Shown here one piece after another: positions 1 to 6,751 of a stretch of DNA of 8,529 bases. The stretch comes from Acetobacteraceae bacterium (GTDB lineage: Bacteria > Pseudomonadota > Alphaproteobacteria > Acetobacterales > Acetobacteraceae). Within the stretch, counting starts at the first letter, position 1, and the number at the start of each line of letters is the position of its first letter. A program made the position numbers and the translations under genes. Location: the NCBI GenBank assembly GCA_003133265.1, contig PKWQ01000196.1, forward strand, positions 1 through 8,529, written 5' to 3'. The notes below the pieces were generated by a model. The model ran no database searches, had not been told where the DNA came from, and saw only the letters and a list, made by a program, of their open reading frames with translations.

Positions 1-1
1 C

Positions 2-112
2 AAGGTCGACCTTGGCGCTGATGAAAATGCCGACGGCGACCCAACCTCGAAATTCGACGTCTCTCTCGGCCGGCTGACCGAAGCAGAGGGAAAAAGGGGA
101 CGCGATCGCTAG
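2..112. other. Edge fragment, coding strand unresolved
   Basis: This stretch is open on both strands and no protein family is recognised. On the + strand a frame runs from the window edge to a TAG at 110-112; its 36 visible residues are charged (starting KVDLGADENADGD). On the minus strand a frame beginning just after a TAA near 122 reads LTLAIASPFSLCFGQPAERD and onward, which resembles the hydrophobic core and cleavage region of a secretion signal, but no charged N-terminus or normal start codon is visible. If the minus-strand reading is right, the gene start was lost at the insertion sequence boundary near 111. The window ends too soon to decide between the two. Confidence 0.2.
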
Positions 113-130
113 GGTCAGGACTTATTGATT
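111..130 (+). repeat. Possible terminal inverted repeat of a second IS
   Basis: AGGGTCAGGACTTATTGATT sits exactly where homology to the IS630 transposase stops. Ends with a TAGGGTCAGGACT-like start are, from memory, found on IS5-type elements of proteobacteria; no partner repeat is visible in the window. If correct, a second element inserted into or beside the IS630 copy and later lost everything but this end. It could also be chance sequence. Confidence 0.25.
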
Positions 131-766
131 GAGCCCGCATTCGCCAGCAAGGTCGAGGATGTCGTCGGCCTCTACATGAACCCACCCGACCATGCCGTCG
201 TCGTCCCGATCGATGAGAAAAGCCAGATCCAGGTGCTCGATCGCACCCAGCCGGGTCTGCCGCTGAAGCCCGGCAAGTGTGGAACGATGACCCACGATTA
301 CAAGCGTCATGGCATCACAACCTTGTTCGCAGCGCTCAATATTCTCGATGGCACCGTGCTCGGACGTTACATGCCAAAGCATACCCACAAGGAATTCCTC
401 AAGTGTCTCAATGCCGTCGAACCAGACGTCCCGGCTGGCAAGATGATCCACGCCATCGCCGACAACGACGCCACGCACAAGCATCCCAAGGTCCATGAGT
501 GGCTCGCCGACCATCCGCGATGGACCTTTCACTACACGCCCACCTCAGCATCCTGGCTCAACGTGGTCGAAGGTCTCTTCTCTACCATCACACGCAGACG
601 CATCCGACGCGGCGTCTTCACCTCAGTGTCCAACCTTCAGCAGGCAATCCATCAGTCCATCCGCAATCATAACAAAATGTCAAAGCCCTTCGTCGAGACC
701 AAGCCCGCCGACGTTATTCTTGCCAAGGTCAGCCGACTGCCTGCCGTTCCGATTGAGTAAGAGCAC
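113..766 (+). mobile_element. IS630-family insertion sequence remnant
   Basis: The only surviving coding part is the catalytic half of an IS630-type transposase (125-760). The right boundary is inferred at 766, because the transposase stop is followed by GAGCAC and then a TA at 767-768, and IS630 elements insert at TA and duplicate it. The left side is not an intact end: about 130-150 N-terminal residues of the transposase are missing, and the sequence at 111-130 (AGGGTCAGGACTTATTGATT) resembles from memory a terminal inverted repeat of another IS type. The element is therefore probably a dead fragment left by a nested insertion or deletion. Both boundaries are inference. Confidence 0.6.
125..760 (+). 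pseudogene. IS630-family transposase, C-terminal fragment
   Basis: The product is the DDE recombinase domain of an IS630/Tc1-type transposase. Counting from a TTG at 125, the acidic triad is D30 (in VPIDEKSQ), D113 (in IADNDATHKHPKV) and E149 (in TPTSASWLNVVEG), with 35 residues between the second Asp and the Glu. The family block DRTQPGLPLKPGK and the basic RRRIRRGVF segment follow the usual order, and the C-terminus looks complete. A whole IS630 transposase is about 340-350 residues; here the helix-turn-helix half is absent and a TAG at 110-112 closes the frame just upstream. TTG is only the first possible start and no good ribosome binding site precedes it. The fragment keeps catalytic residues but should not bind IS ends, so it is called non-functional. 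It lies opposite in strand to the fdh operon. Confidence 0.85.
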
Positions 767-981
767 TAGGCCATGCGGACTCCGTCAGCGGTTCAGGCTT
801 ACCTCGATCCTGATCAGCGCGGTCTTGCGGACCGGCGCATCGCCCGGGCCGGGCGGCGGCGCCGGTTCGGTGGCGGGCCGCACGGGGTGATGCCCGCCGG
901 CGCGTTGGCGTTCGTTGCAAATGCCGATTGCCTGACCACCTATCCCGCCCGTGTCACGGAGGAATCGGTTTCTCGTGGCCC
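767..981. other. Intergenic stretch between fdhE and the IS630 remnant
   Basis: No recognisable gene is present. On the minus strand, in frame with fdhE after its stop, 65 codons stay open from 981 to a TGA at about 787-785, but there is no credible start and the composition (proline, arginine, alanine) looks like GC-rich non-coding DNA. Directly after that TGA the minus strand reads CGGAGTCCGCATGGCC and then meets the IS boundary TA. This looks like a Shine-Dalgarno sequence, a five-base spacer and an ATG (775-773) of a next gene that the insertion cut off. The stretch also contains the strong hairpin at 828-869. Confidence 0.4.
828..869. repeat. Very stable GC-rich hairpin downstream of fdhE
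   Basis: The outer arms CGGACCGGCGC (828-838) and GCGCCGGTTCG (859-869) pair over 11 positions with one G-U wobble. An inner stem CGCCCG (841-846) pairs with CGGGCG (850-855) around a GGC loop, separated from the outer stem by a small AT/GCG internal loop. The hairpin begins about 112 bases after the fdhE stop. No T-tract follows on either strand, so it is not a classical intrinsic terminator. It may protect the 3' end of the fdh transcript, assist Rho-dependent termination, or be a copy of a dispersed REP-like palindrome. Confidence 0.5.
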
Positions 982-1926
982 CTACAACGAGTCCGCTGCA
1001 CCGATCAGCAGCAAGGGGTTTGGCGCGTGCCGGGCCCAGCCAGCTTTGGCGACCAGAAGATCCAGCCCAAGCGAGGCGAGATCGTCCGCGAACGGATCCA
1101 CCTGCGTGTCCTGCGCCTGGTAGAGCATTTTCGCATAGGTATGGCAGTCGTCACATGTCTCGGCCTTCACGGCGTCAGACCCGGCTTCGAAGCCCTTGAG
1201 CGACAATCCCCGGCCCTGCCCGCAGGTGACGCACATGGCGCGCACGTGATTCCACGCCGTCGCACAGAGCGAGCAATGCAGATAGCGCGTTCCCGGCGTC
1301 TGGCCTGACGCGGTGACCACGCCGGCAACGGGGGTGGAGCCGCAGCACGGGCATAATCCGCGCTCAGGCAGCAGGCGCAACGATGCAACGGACAGATCGG
1401 CGGCCAGACGGGTAAAATACACCTGCAGCGCCGCCGCCACGTAGAGCGCCGCCCCCGCATCTTCAACGTCCACGCCACTTTGCAGAAAGCCGTCGGCCAG
1501 CGCTTCGACCCAGGCGGGCGCGCGGGCGCGCAGGGCGGCGATAACCTCGCGGGCCGGGGCAGTGGTCGCGTCGACATCGAGCGTATCCAGCAGAACCGCA
1601 AGACCGTCGTGCCACGCGATGTCGCGTTCATGACCATCGGCGGCAAGCGGCGGCATGCGCGCCGCCACCGCCAGATCGACCGCCGCCTGGGTGGGGCCAG
1701 CGAGGTGGCCGAGCGCATTGGCCGCGACCTGCTGGGCCCGTGACAGCTGCGCCATGAAGTGCAGCCAGGTCGCCATCGGATGGCCCACCGCAAGCGCCTC
1801 CAGCCTGGTGGCGGTCCGCGCGAAACGCGTGGTGGCATCGGGTAGAATGATCGGGTCCGGCGCTTTCACACCGCCAGATGGGTTGCCCGTCCACGCCCCT
1901 TTGGACGAGATTTCGCCCTGTCTCAT
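982..1926 (-). CDS. fdhE: Formate dehydrogenase accessory protein FdhE
   Basis: FdhE is a cytoplasmic maturation protein for the exported respiratory formate dehydrogenases; it binds the catalytic subunit and is described as an iron-binding rubredoxin-like protein. The 314-residue length matches the family (E. coli about 309). The C-terminal half shows the four diagnostic cysteine pairs: C192-P-C-C195, C218-S-L-C221, C232-V-T-C235 and C258-D-D-C261, the last in the conserved CDDCHTYAK block, followed by the family's QVDPFADDLASLGLD segment and APNPLLL end. The N-terminal half is helical and alanine-rich, with the family feature HPMATWLHFMAQLSRAQQ. The ATG at 1926 lies 10 bases after the fdnI stop. 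The ribosome binding site is weak, which suggests translational coupling to fdnI. This gene is the GC-richest part of the operon. Confidence 0.93.
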   Translation of the reverse strand: MRQGEISSKGAWTGNPSGGVKAPDPIILPDATTRFARTATRLEALAVGHPMATWLHFMAQLSRAQQVAANALGHLAGPTQAAVDLAVAARMPPLAADGHERDIAWHDGLAVLLDTLDVDATTAPAREVIAALRARAPAWVEALADGFLQSGVDVEDAGAALYVAAALQVYFTRLAADLSVASLRLLPERGLCPCCGSTPVAGVVTASGQTPGTRYLHCSLCATAWNHVRAMCVTCGQGRGLSLKGFEAGSDAVKAETCDDCHTYAKMLYQAQDTQVDPFADDLASLGLDLLVAKAGWARHAPNPLLLIGAADSL

Positions 1927-1936
1927 CGCACGGGGC

Positions 1937-2590
1937 TCATGCTTTGGGCCGCGGTCCGCTCGATCCCGTTGCCGTCAACGCGCGCAGCCATTTGCGGTGA
2001 TGCCGCCAAGCCCAGCCCCGCGTCACATAGCCCTGCGTCATCGCCTGCACCGAGCCTCTTACCCAGATCGCCGCATAGACATGGAGGATCCAGACCAGGA
2101 TCGCGCCAAGGGCTGCCAGACTATGCACCAGCACGGCGATCCGCTGCTGCTCGATCGTGGTGTAGGGTGAGAAATACACGTCCCAGGTCACCAACCCGGT
2201 CACGAACAGCACCGGCACCAGCAGCGCCATCGCCCAGAATACGAATTTCTGGCCGGCATTGAAGCGGCCGACCTCGGGCACGCCGTCTTCCTCGTTGGCC
2301 AGCACCCGGTTAATGGCGCCGAGCCAGACGATATCGTCCCGGCTCGGCAGATTGTCGCGCCAGCACTGCACGATCAGCCCGAGATAACTCAGCAGCAGCA
2401 ACGCCCCGATCCAGGGATGCGCCGCGCGCATCCACTGCCCGCCGCCGAACAGCTCGGACAGGAAGAACAGCATCGGATGGAACATCGCCAGCCCCGACAG
2501 CGTCAGCAGCACGAAACAGCCGCCGGTGAGCCAGTGGTTGAGCCGTGCCGTGGTGGAATTGCGGACCAGCCGGTCGGGGGAACGGGTCAT
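1937..2590 (-). CDS. fdnI: Formate dehydrogenase gamma subunit, cytochrome b556
   Basis: This is the integral membrane subunit that accepts electrons from the FdnH iron-sulfur chain and reduces menaquinone through two b-type hemes. It has 217 residues, the same length as E. coli FdnI. Four hydrophobic segments lie at roughly 20-45, 56-76, 114-136 and 152-176. Candidate heme ligands match the E. coli pattern: H19 (in RLNHW), H58 (in AAHPW), H156 (in VLVHS) and H170 (in ILHVY). The quinone-site motif RFNAGQK (residues 109-115) is kept. The start ATG at 2590 overlaps the fdnH stop as ATGA (2590-2587), indicating coupled translation. The C-terminal tail is basic and cytoplasmic, consistent with the family. 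Confidence 0.95.
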   Translation of the reverse strand: MTRSPDRLVRNSTTARLNHWLTGGCFVLLTLSGLAMFHPMLFFLSELFGGGQWMRAAHPWIGALLLLSYLGLIVQCWRDNLPSRDDIVWLGAINRVLANEEDGVPEVGRFNAGQKFVFWAMALLVPVLFVTGLVTWDVYFSPYTTIEQQRIAVLVHSLAALGAILVWILHVYAAIWVRGSVQAMTQGYVTRGWAWRHHRKWLRALTATGSSGPRPKA

Positions 2591-3507
2591 GTCGGATCAT
2601 CCGCCTTTTGACGCAGATGCTCGGCCTCCGCGTCATCCTTCGGCTGCACGTCGTTCGGTCCGGTGACGACCCAGTGCAGGAAGCCCGCGACCGCGGCAAC
2701 CGCGATCCCGGCCAGCGCAACGGGCTTGAACATCCCCTTCCAGGCCTCGACGAACATGCTGATGCGCGGCTTGTCGGGCAACCCCGCATAAAGCGAGGGC
2801 CGGTCGGCGTGATGCAGCACATACATCACATGCGTCCCGCCCACGCCCGGCGGATCGTACAGCCCGGCATTGGCGAAGCCGCGGGATTTGAGATCCTCGA
2901 TCCGCTCCCCGGCCCAACTCGCCATGTCGCTCTTGGAGCCGAACATGATCGCCCCGGTCGGACAGGCCTTCACGCAGGCCGGCTCCAGGCCCACGCCCAC
3001 GCGGTCCGAGCACAAGGTGCATTTATAGGATTTATGATCGACCGGGCTGATGCGCGGGATGTTGAACGGGCAGCCTTTGATGCAATAGCCGCAACCGATG
3101 CAGTTCTCGCTGATAAAATCCACTATGCCGTTGGTGTATTGCACGATCGCCCCGGGGGCGGGGCAGGCCTTGAGGCAGCCCGGGTCCTCGCCATGCATGC
3201 AGCCATCCTTGCGGATCAGCCATTCAAGACGAGTTCCTTCGTCCTTGGTCTGAGTTTCGACCTCCGAGAAACGCATGACCGTCCACGATTCCGGGGTCAG
3301 GTCGCGCGGGTTGTCGTAGGTGCCAATGTTGTCGCCGACCTCGTCGCGCAAGTCGTTCCATTGCATGCACGCGACCTGACAGGCCTTGCAGCCGATGCAA
3401 CTGGAAACATCGATCAGCTTCGCAAGTTCGGGCGTCTTGCGCACCTGAGGACTCGGTGTCGTCGTGGCAGAACGCGCCGCGATATCAAGGGATTGTAGAG
3501 ATGACAT
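2587..3507 (-). CDS. fdnH: Formate dehydrogenase beta subunit, iron-sulfur
   Basis: This subunit carries electrons from FdnG to FdnI through a chain of [4Fe-4S] clusters. It has 306 residues (E. coli FdnH 294). Cysteine groups are C37-C40-C43-C47 (CIGCKACQVAC), C103-C111-C115, C136-C139-C142-C146 (CIGCGYCIKGC), and C163-C166-C178-C182 (CTLCSD...ACVKAC). A single membrane helix at about 262-282 anchors it, after the conserved GVGGTHVMYVLHHAD block. The second group is unusual: the E. coli sequence is CMHCEDPGCLKAC, whereas here it reads CMHGEDPGCLKAC, so the second ligand position (residue 106) is Gly, codon GGC at 3192-3190. The start ATG at 3507 has a ribosome binding site AGGGA at 3518-3514 lying against the fdnG stop. 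Confidence 0.96.
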   Translation of the reverse strand: MSSLQSLDIAARSATTTPSPQVRKTPELAKLIDVSSCIGCKACQVACMQWNDLRDEVGDNIGTYDNPRDLTPESWTVMRFSEVETQTKDEGTRLEWLIRKDGCMHGEDPGCLKACPAPGAIVQYTNGIVDFISENCIGCGYCIKGCPFNIPRISPVDHKSYKCTLCSDRVGVGLEPACVKACPTGAIMFGSKSDMASWAGERIEDLKSRGFANAGLYDPPGVGGTHVMYVLHHADRPSLYAGLPDKPRISMFVEAWKGMFKPVALAGIAVAAVAGFLHWVVTGPNDVQPKDDAEAEHLRQKADDPT

Positions 3508-3513
3508 AGTTAT

Positions 3514-3518
3514 TCCCT
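3514..3518 (-). promoter_or_regulatory. fdnH ribosome binding site
   Basis: AGGGA on the minus strand lies six bases before the fdnH ATG and immediately after the fdnG TAA stop (3521-3519). It supports the 3507 start and coupled translation of the two subunits. Confidence 0.6.
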
Positions 3519-6500
3519 TTAAGCCTTCTCGATGTTGACCAGGAACGACTTATACTCGGGCGTCTGGGTGTTGGCGTCGCCTACGAATGGCGTCAGGGTA
3601 TTGACCAGGTAGCCGGGTTTGGCAATTCCCACGAAACCCCAGTGATTGGGCAGTCCGACCGTATCCACCTTGATGCCGTCGCAGTCTAGTTGCGGGATGC
3701 GTTTGGTCACCACCGCCACACATTTGATGAAGCCACGGTTCGATGAGACTTTCACCCACCCGCCGTTCTCGATTCCCTTGGCCTGGGCCAGTTGTTCGCC
3801 AATTTCCACGAATTGCTGCGGCTGGATGATGGCCGAGGTCAGCACATTTTTGGTCCAGTAGTGGAAATGTTCGGTCAACCTGTAACTGGTGGCCACGTAG
3901 GGGAAGTCTTTCGGCGAACCGAAAGCTTCCATATCACCTTTGAACACGCGCGCTGCGGGATTGGCGCGGGCCTTCGGATTGTTAGGGTGCATCGGGTTGT
4001 TCGCCAGCGGCGATTCGAAGGGCTCGTAATGCTCGGGCAGCGGGCCTTCGGCCATTCCGGTGGGCGCAAACAGCCGCGCGACGCCTTCCGACGTCATGAT
4101 GAACGGCTGAACGCGGTCGGCTTCGGCGGGGTCTGCATCGGGCCGGATGTCGGGTACGTCGGCCCCAACCCAGCTCGTGCCGCTCCACTGGACCAACTTG
4201 CGCGTAGCGTCCCACGGCTTACCGTCGGGTGCGCTTGACGCAGCGTTGTAAAGAATGCGCCGATTCGCCGGCCACGCCCATGCCCAGCCCAACGTTTGCC
4301 CGAGCCCCCAGGGATCGGCATTGTCGCGCCGTGCCATCTGGTTGCCGGCTTGCGTCCATGCACCGGCGAAGATCCAGCAGCCCGACGCGGTACTGCCGTC
4401 GTCGCGCAGCAGCCCGAAACCGGAAACCTGCTCCCCGGCCTTGACGAGCACCTTGGCGGGATCCTTCGGATCGAGCACATCGGTGATCGCCTTGCCGTTG
4501 AATTCCATCGCCAACTCCTCGGCCGACGGCTTGTGCGGGATCTTGTATGACCAGGTCAGATTGACAATAGGGTCGGGAAAAGCGCCGCCCTCCTTCACGT
4601 ACGCCGTTTTTATCCGATGGAAGATGTCGGCGATGATCTCGACGTCGCCGCGTGCCTCCCCGGGCGGCTCGGCGCCCTTCGAGTGCCATTGCAACCAGCG
4701 GCTGGAGTTGGTTAGCGAACCGTCTTCCTCGGCGAAGCAGGTTGACGGGAAGCGGAACACCGTGGTCTGAATGTCTTCACTCTTCACATCGTTGTGTTCG
4801 CCGTAGTTCTTCCAGAACTCGGCAGTCTCGGTCGTCAGCGGGTCGATGATGACGAGGTACTTGAGCTTCGACAGGCCGGCGACGATCTTCTTCTTGTTCG
4901 GGAACGAACCGACCGGGTTGAAGCCCTGGCAGATGTAGCCGTTGAGCTTGCCCTGGTTCATCAACTCGAAGGCCTGCAAGACGTCGTAGAGCTTGTCGAT
5001 TTTGGGAAGATAGTGAAAAGCCCACGAATTTTCAGCGGTTGCTGCTTTGCCCCACCACGCCTTTTGCAGGCTGACGAAGAACTTGGGGTAGTTCTGCCAG
5101 TAGCTCATCTGGTTGGGCCGCAAAGGCTTGAGCGCCCGTGGTTTGTAGTAGGTTTCAAGGTCCTGCTCGGCGTCGGTTGCCAGCGACAGATAGCCCGGCA
5201 GAGAGTTTGACAACAGTCCCAGATCAGTCAGCCCCTGAATATTGCTGTGGCCGCGCAGTGCGTTCATGCCGCCGCCTGCTATACCGATGTTGCCGAGAAG
5301 CAGTTGCATGATTGCGCCAGTGCGAATCATTTGCGAGCCCTGGCTATGCTGCGTCCAGCCGAGCGCGTACATGACCGTCATTGCCTTGCCCGGCACGGCG
5401 GTGGTCGCGATCATTTCGCAGACCTTCAGGAACTTGTCCTTTGGCGTGCCCGTGATCTTGCTGACCATTTCCGGTGTGTACCGCGCGTAGTGGCGTTTCA
5501 TCACCTGGAGCACGCAACGCGGATGCTCCATGGTCGGATCGACCTTCGCAAAGCCATGGTCGTCAAGCTCATACTCCCAGCTTTTGGCATCGTAGCGGCG
5601 CTTGGTTTCGTCGTAACCGGAGAATAAGCCGTCCACGAACCCGAAGCCTTCTCCGATGATGAACGGGGCATTCGTGTAGTTCTTGACATATTCGCGCTGG
5701 ATTTGGTCCTTGCTCAGCAGGTAATTCAGTACCCCGCCCAGAAAGGCAATGTCGCTGCCGGCGCGGATCGGCGCATAGTAATCGCTCATCGCGGCCGAAC
5801 GCGTGAAGCGCGGGTCGACGACGATCAGCTTGGCTTTATTGTGGTGCTTGGCTTCGATCACCCACTTGAAGCCGCAGGGATGCGCCTCGGCCGCATTGCC
5901 GCCCATGATCAACACCACATCCGCGTTTTTGATGTCCACCCAATGGTTGGTCATCGCACCGCGCCCAAACGTCGGGGCCAGACCGGCCACCGTCGGGGCG
6001 TGTCAAACGCGCGCCTGATTATCGAAGACGAGCATCCCCATCGAGCGCATCGCCTTGTGCGTGATGTAGCCCGTTTCGTTGCTTGATGCCGATGCGCACA
6101 ACATTCCGGTGCTCGTCCATCGATTGACGACCTTGCCTTCCGCATTGTTCGCGATGAAGTTGGCATCGCGATCCGCCTTCATCAGCTTGACCAGCCGCGT
6201 CATCGCGTCGTTCCAGGAAACGCGCTTCCATTCCGTGCTGCCGGGCTCGCGGATCTCAGGGTACTTGAGGCGATTCGGACTTTGCACGAAGTCAAGCAGC
6301 CCTGCCCCCTTGGGGCACAAGGTGCCACGGTTGACGGGATGGTCCGGGTCGCCCTCGATGTGGAAGATGTCGGCTGTGACGTTCTTCGCCTTGTCACCCA
6401 GGCTGTACATGATGATGCCGCAGCCGACCGAACAATACGGGCAGGTGTTGCGGGTTTCGGTGGCGCGCGCCAACTTGAAATTACGCGTCTCCGCCAATGC

Positions 6501-6590
6501 AGGCGTTGGCGAAAAGCCGAGCGCGACCAGACTGGACGCCGCCAATCCTGCACCGCTCACGCGGAAAAATTGCCTTCGGTTCATGTGCAT
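3519..6590 (-). CDS. fdnG: Selenocysteine formate dehydrogenase alpha subunit
   Basis: This is the catalytic subunit that oxidises formate to carbon dioxide in the periplasm with Mo-bis-pyranopterin guanine dinucleotide and one [4Fe-4S] cluster. The product is 1023 residues if the in-frame TGA at 6005-6003 is read as selenocysteine (E. coli FdnG 1015). The Sec is residue 196, the E. coli number, in the context NQARV-U-HAPTVAGLAP. The N-terminus is a Tat signal: RRQFF at residues 5-9, then a hydrophobic stretch ending ALA near residue 33. Cluster ligands C50, C53, C57 and C92 match E. coli, and GTLCPKGAG is intact. Start at 6590 (MHMNRR) is chosen because AGGAAGG lies six bases upstream; the ATG at 6584 is the alternative. 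The domain order and the C-terminus TPEYKSFLVNIEKA match the family throughout. Without Sec insertion only 195 residues would be made. Confidence 0.96.
5974..6005 (-). promoter_or_regulatory. UGA selenocysteine codon with bacterial SECIS hairpin
   Basis: The TGA at 6005-6003 is followed, after 11 bases (CACGCCCCGAC), by GGTGGCCGGTCTGGCCCC at 5991-5974. This folds as GG paired with CC, a bulged U, a four-pair stem GGCC/GGCC, and the loop GGUCU. E. coli fdhF has the same 11-base spacing, GG, bulged U, four-pair stem and GGUCU loop, recalled from established work on SelB recognition. SelB is expected to bind the loop and bulge to deliver Sec-tRNA. Confidence 0.92.
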
Positions 6591-6596
6591 TTGGAA

Positions 6597-6603
6597 CCTT
6601 CCT
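6597..6603 (-). promoter_or_regulatory. fdnG ribosome binding site
   Basis: AGGAAGG on the minus strand lies six bases before the ATG at 6590 and twelve before the ATG at 6584. The spacing favours the 6590 start. Its first base is also the last base of the hairpin at 6603-6620. Confidence 0.6.
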
Positions 6604-6620
6604 GCGGCGATTGGGCCGCA
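6603..6620 (-). repeat. Inverted repeat abutting the fdnG ribosome binding site
   Basis: A perfect 6-bp inverted repeat, TGCGGC (6603-6608) and GCCGCA (6615-6620), surrounds a six-base loop. In the fdnG leader it would form a hairpin immediately 5' of the Shine-Dalgarno sequence. It could tune ribosome access or be a protein site; no function can be assigned from sequence. Confidence 0.4.
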
Positions 6621-6628
6621 CGCGTGGG

Positions 6629-6671
6629 ATTTAACGTAAATGGAAAAAGCTGTCTGAACGCCGTCTGACAG
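6629..6671 (-). promoter_or_regulatory. Putative fdnG promoter/operator region
   Basis: Several short motifs cluster here. CTGTC (6650-6654) and GACAG (6667-6671) form an inverted repeat with a 12-base centre. GTCTGA occurs at 6652-6657 and 6663-6668, exactly 11 bases apart on the + strand. ATTTA-ACG-TAAAT at 6629-6641 is a perfect inverted repeat. A weak sigma70-like pair on the minus strand is TTCAGA, 18 bases, TTAAAT (4 of 6 matches each). No FNR site (TTGAT-N4-ATCAA) and no sigma54 -24/-12 pair were seen. The promoter call is tentative. Confidence 0.3.
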
Positions 6672-6691
6672 GCGCGGCAATTGACGCCGGC

Positions 6692-6727
6692 GGGAAAAGG
6701 GAAAGGGAAAGGGAAAGGAAAAGGAAA
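6692..6727. repeat. GGGAAA purine tract with G-quadruplex potential
   Basis: The + strand is pure G/A for 36 bases. It holds four GGG runs at 6692-6694, 6699-6701, 6705-6707 and 6711-6713, separated by 4, 3 and 3 adenines, then two GG runs. This meets the usual G3-loop rule for an intramolecular quadruplex. It lies between the lipoprotein stop and the fdnG leader, with the G-rich strand as template for fdnG transcription, so the minus-strand RNA would be C/U-rich. It may also be a slippage-prone tract. Confidence 0.6.
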
Positions 6728-6751
6728 TTGAATGTGAGGCATTTCGGAGGC

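Noticed and set aside
773..1123. Plus-strand gene starting at the ATG at 773
   Set aside because: It overlaps the end of fdhE on the other strand, has no ribosome binding site, and the translation shows no family pattern.
1655..2170. Plus-strand open frames opposite fdhE and fdnI
   Set aside because: They are GC-rich shadows of well-supported minus-strand genes, with arginine/proline-rich translations and no recognisable motif.
2545..3498. Long plus-strand frame of 317 codons opposite fdnH
   Set aside because: It is the antisense of a clear iron-sulfur subunit; the length reflects high GC and few antisense stops, not a second gene.
3519..5990. A separate gene starting at the GTG at 5990
   Set aside because: It is the continuation of fdnG past the selenocysteine UGA. 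Residues on both sides match E. coli FdnG, a SECIS hairpin lies between, and no ribosome binding site precedes 5990.
6591..6680. Thirty-residue N-terminal extension of fdnG from an ATG at 6680
   Set aside because: The Tat motif would sit too deep, the extension has no family similarity, and a good Shine-Dalgarno sequence precedes the ATG at 6590, which also gives Sec at residue 196 as in E. coli.
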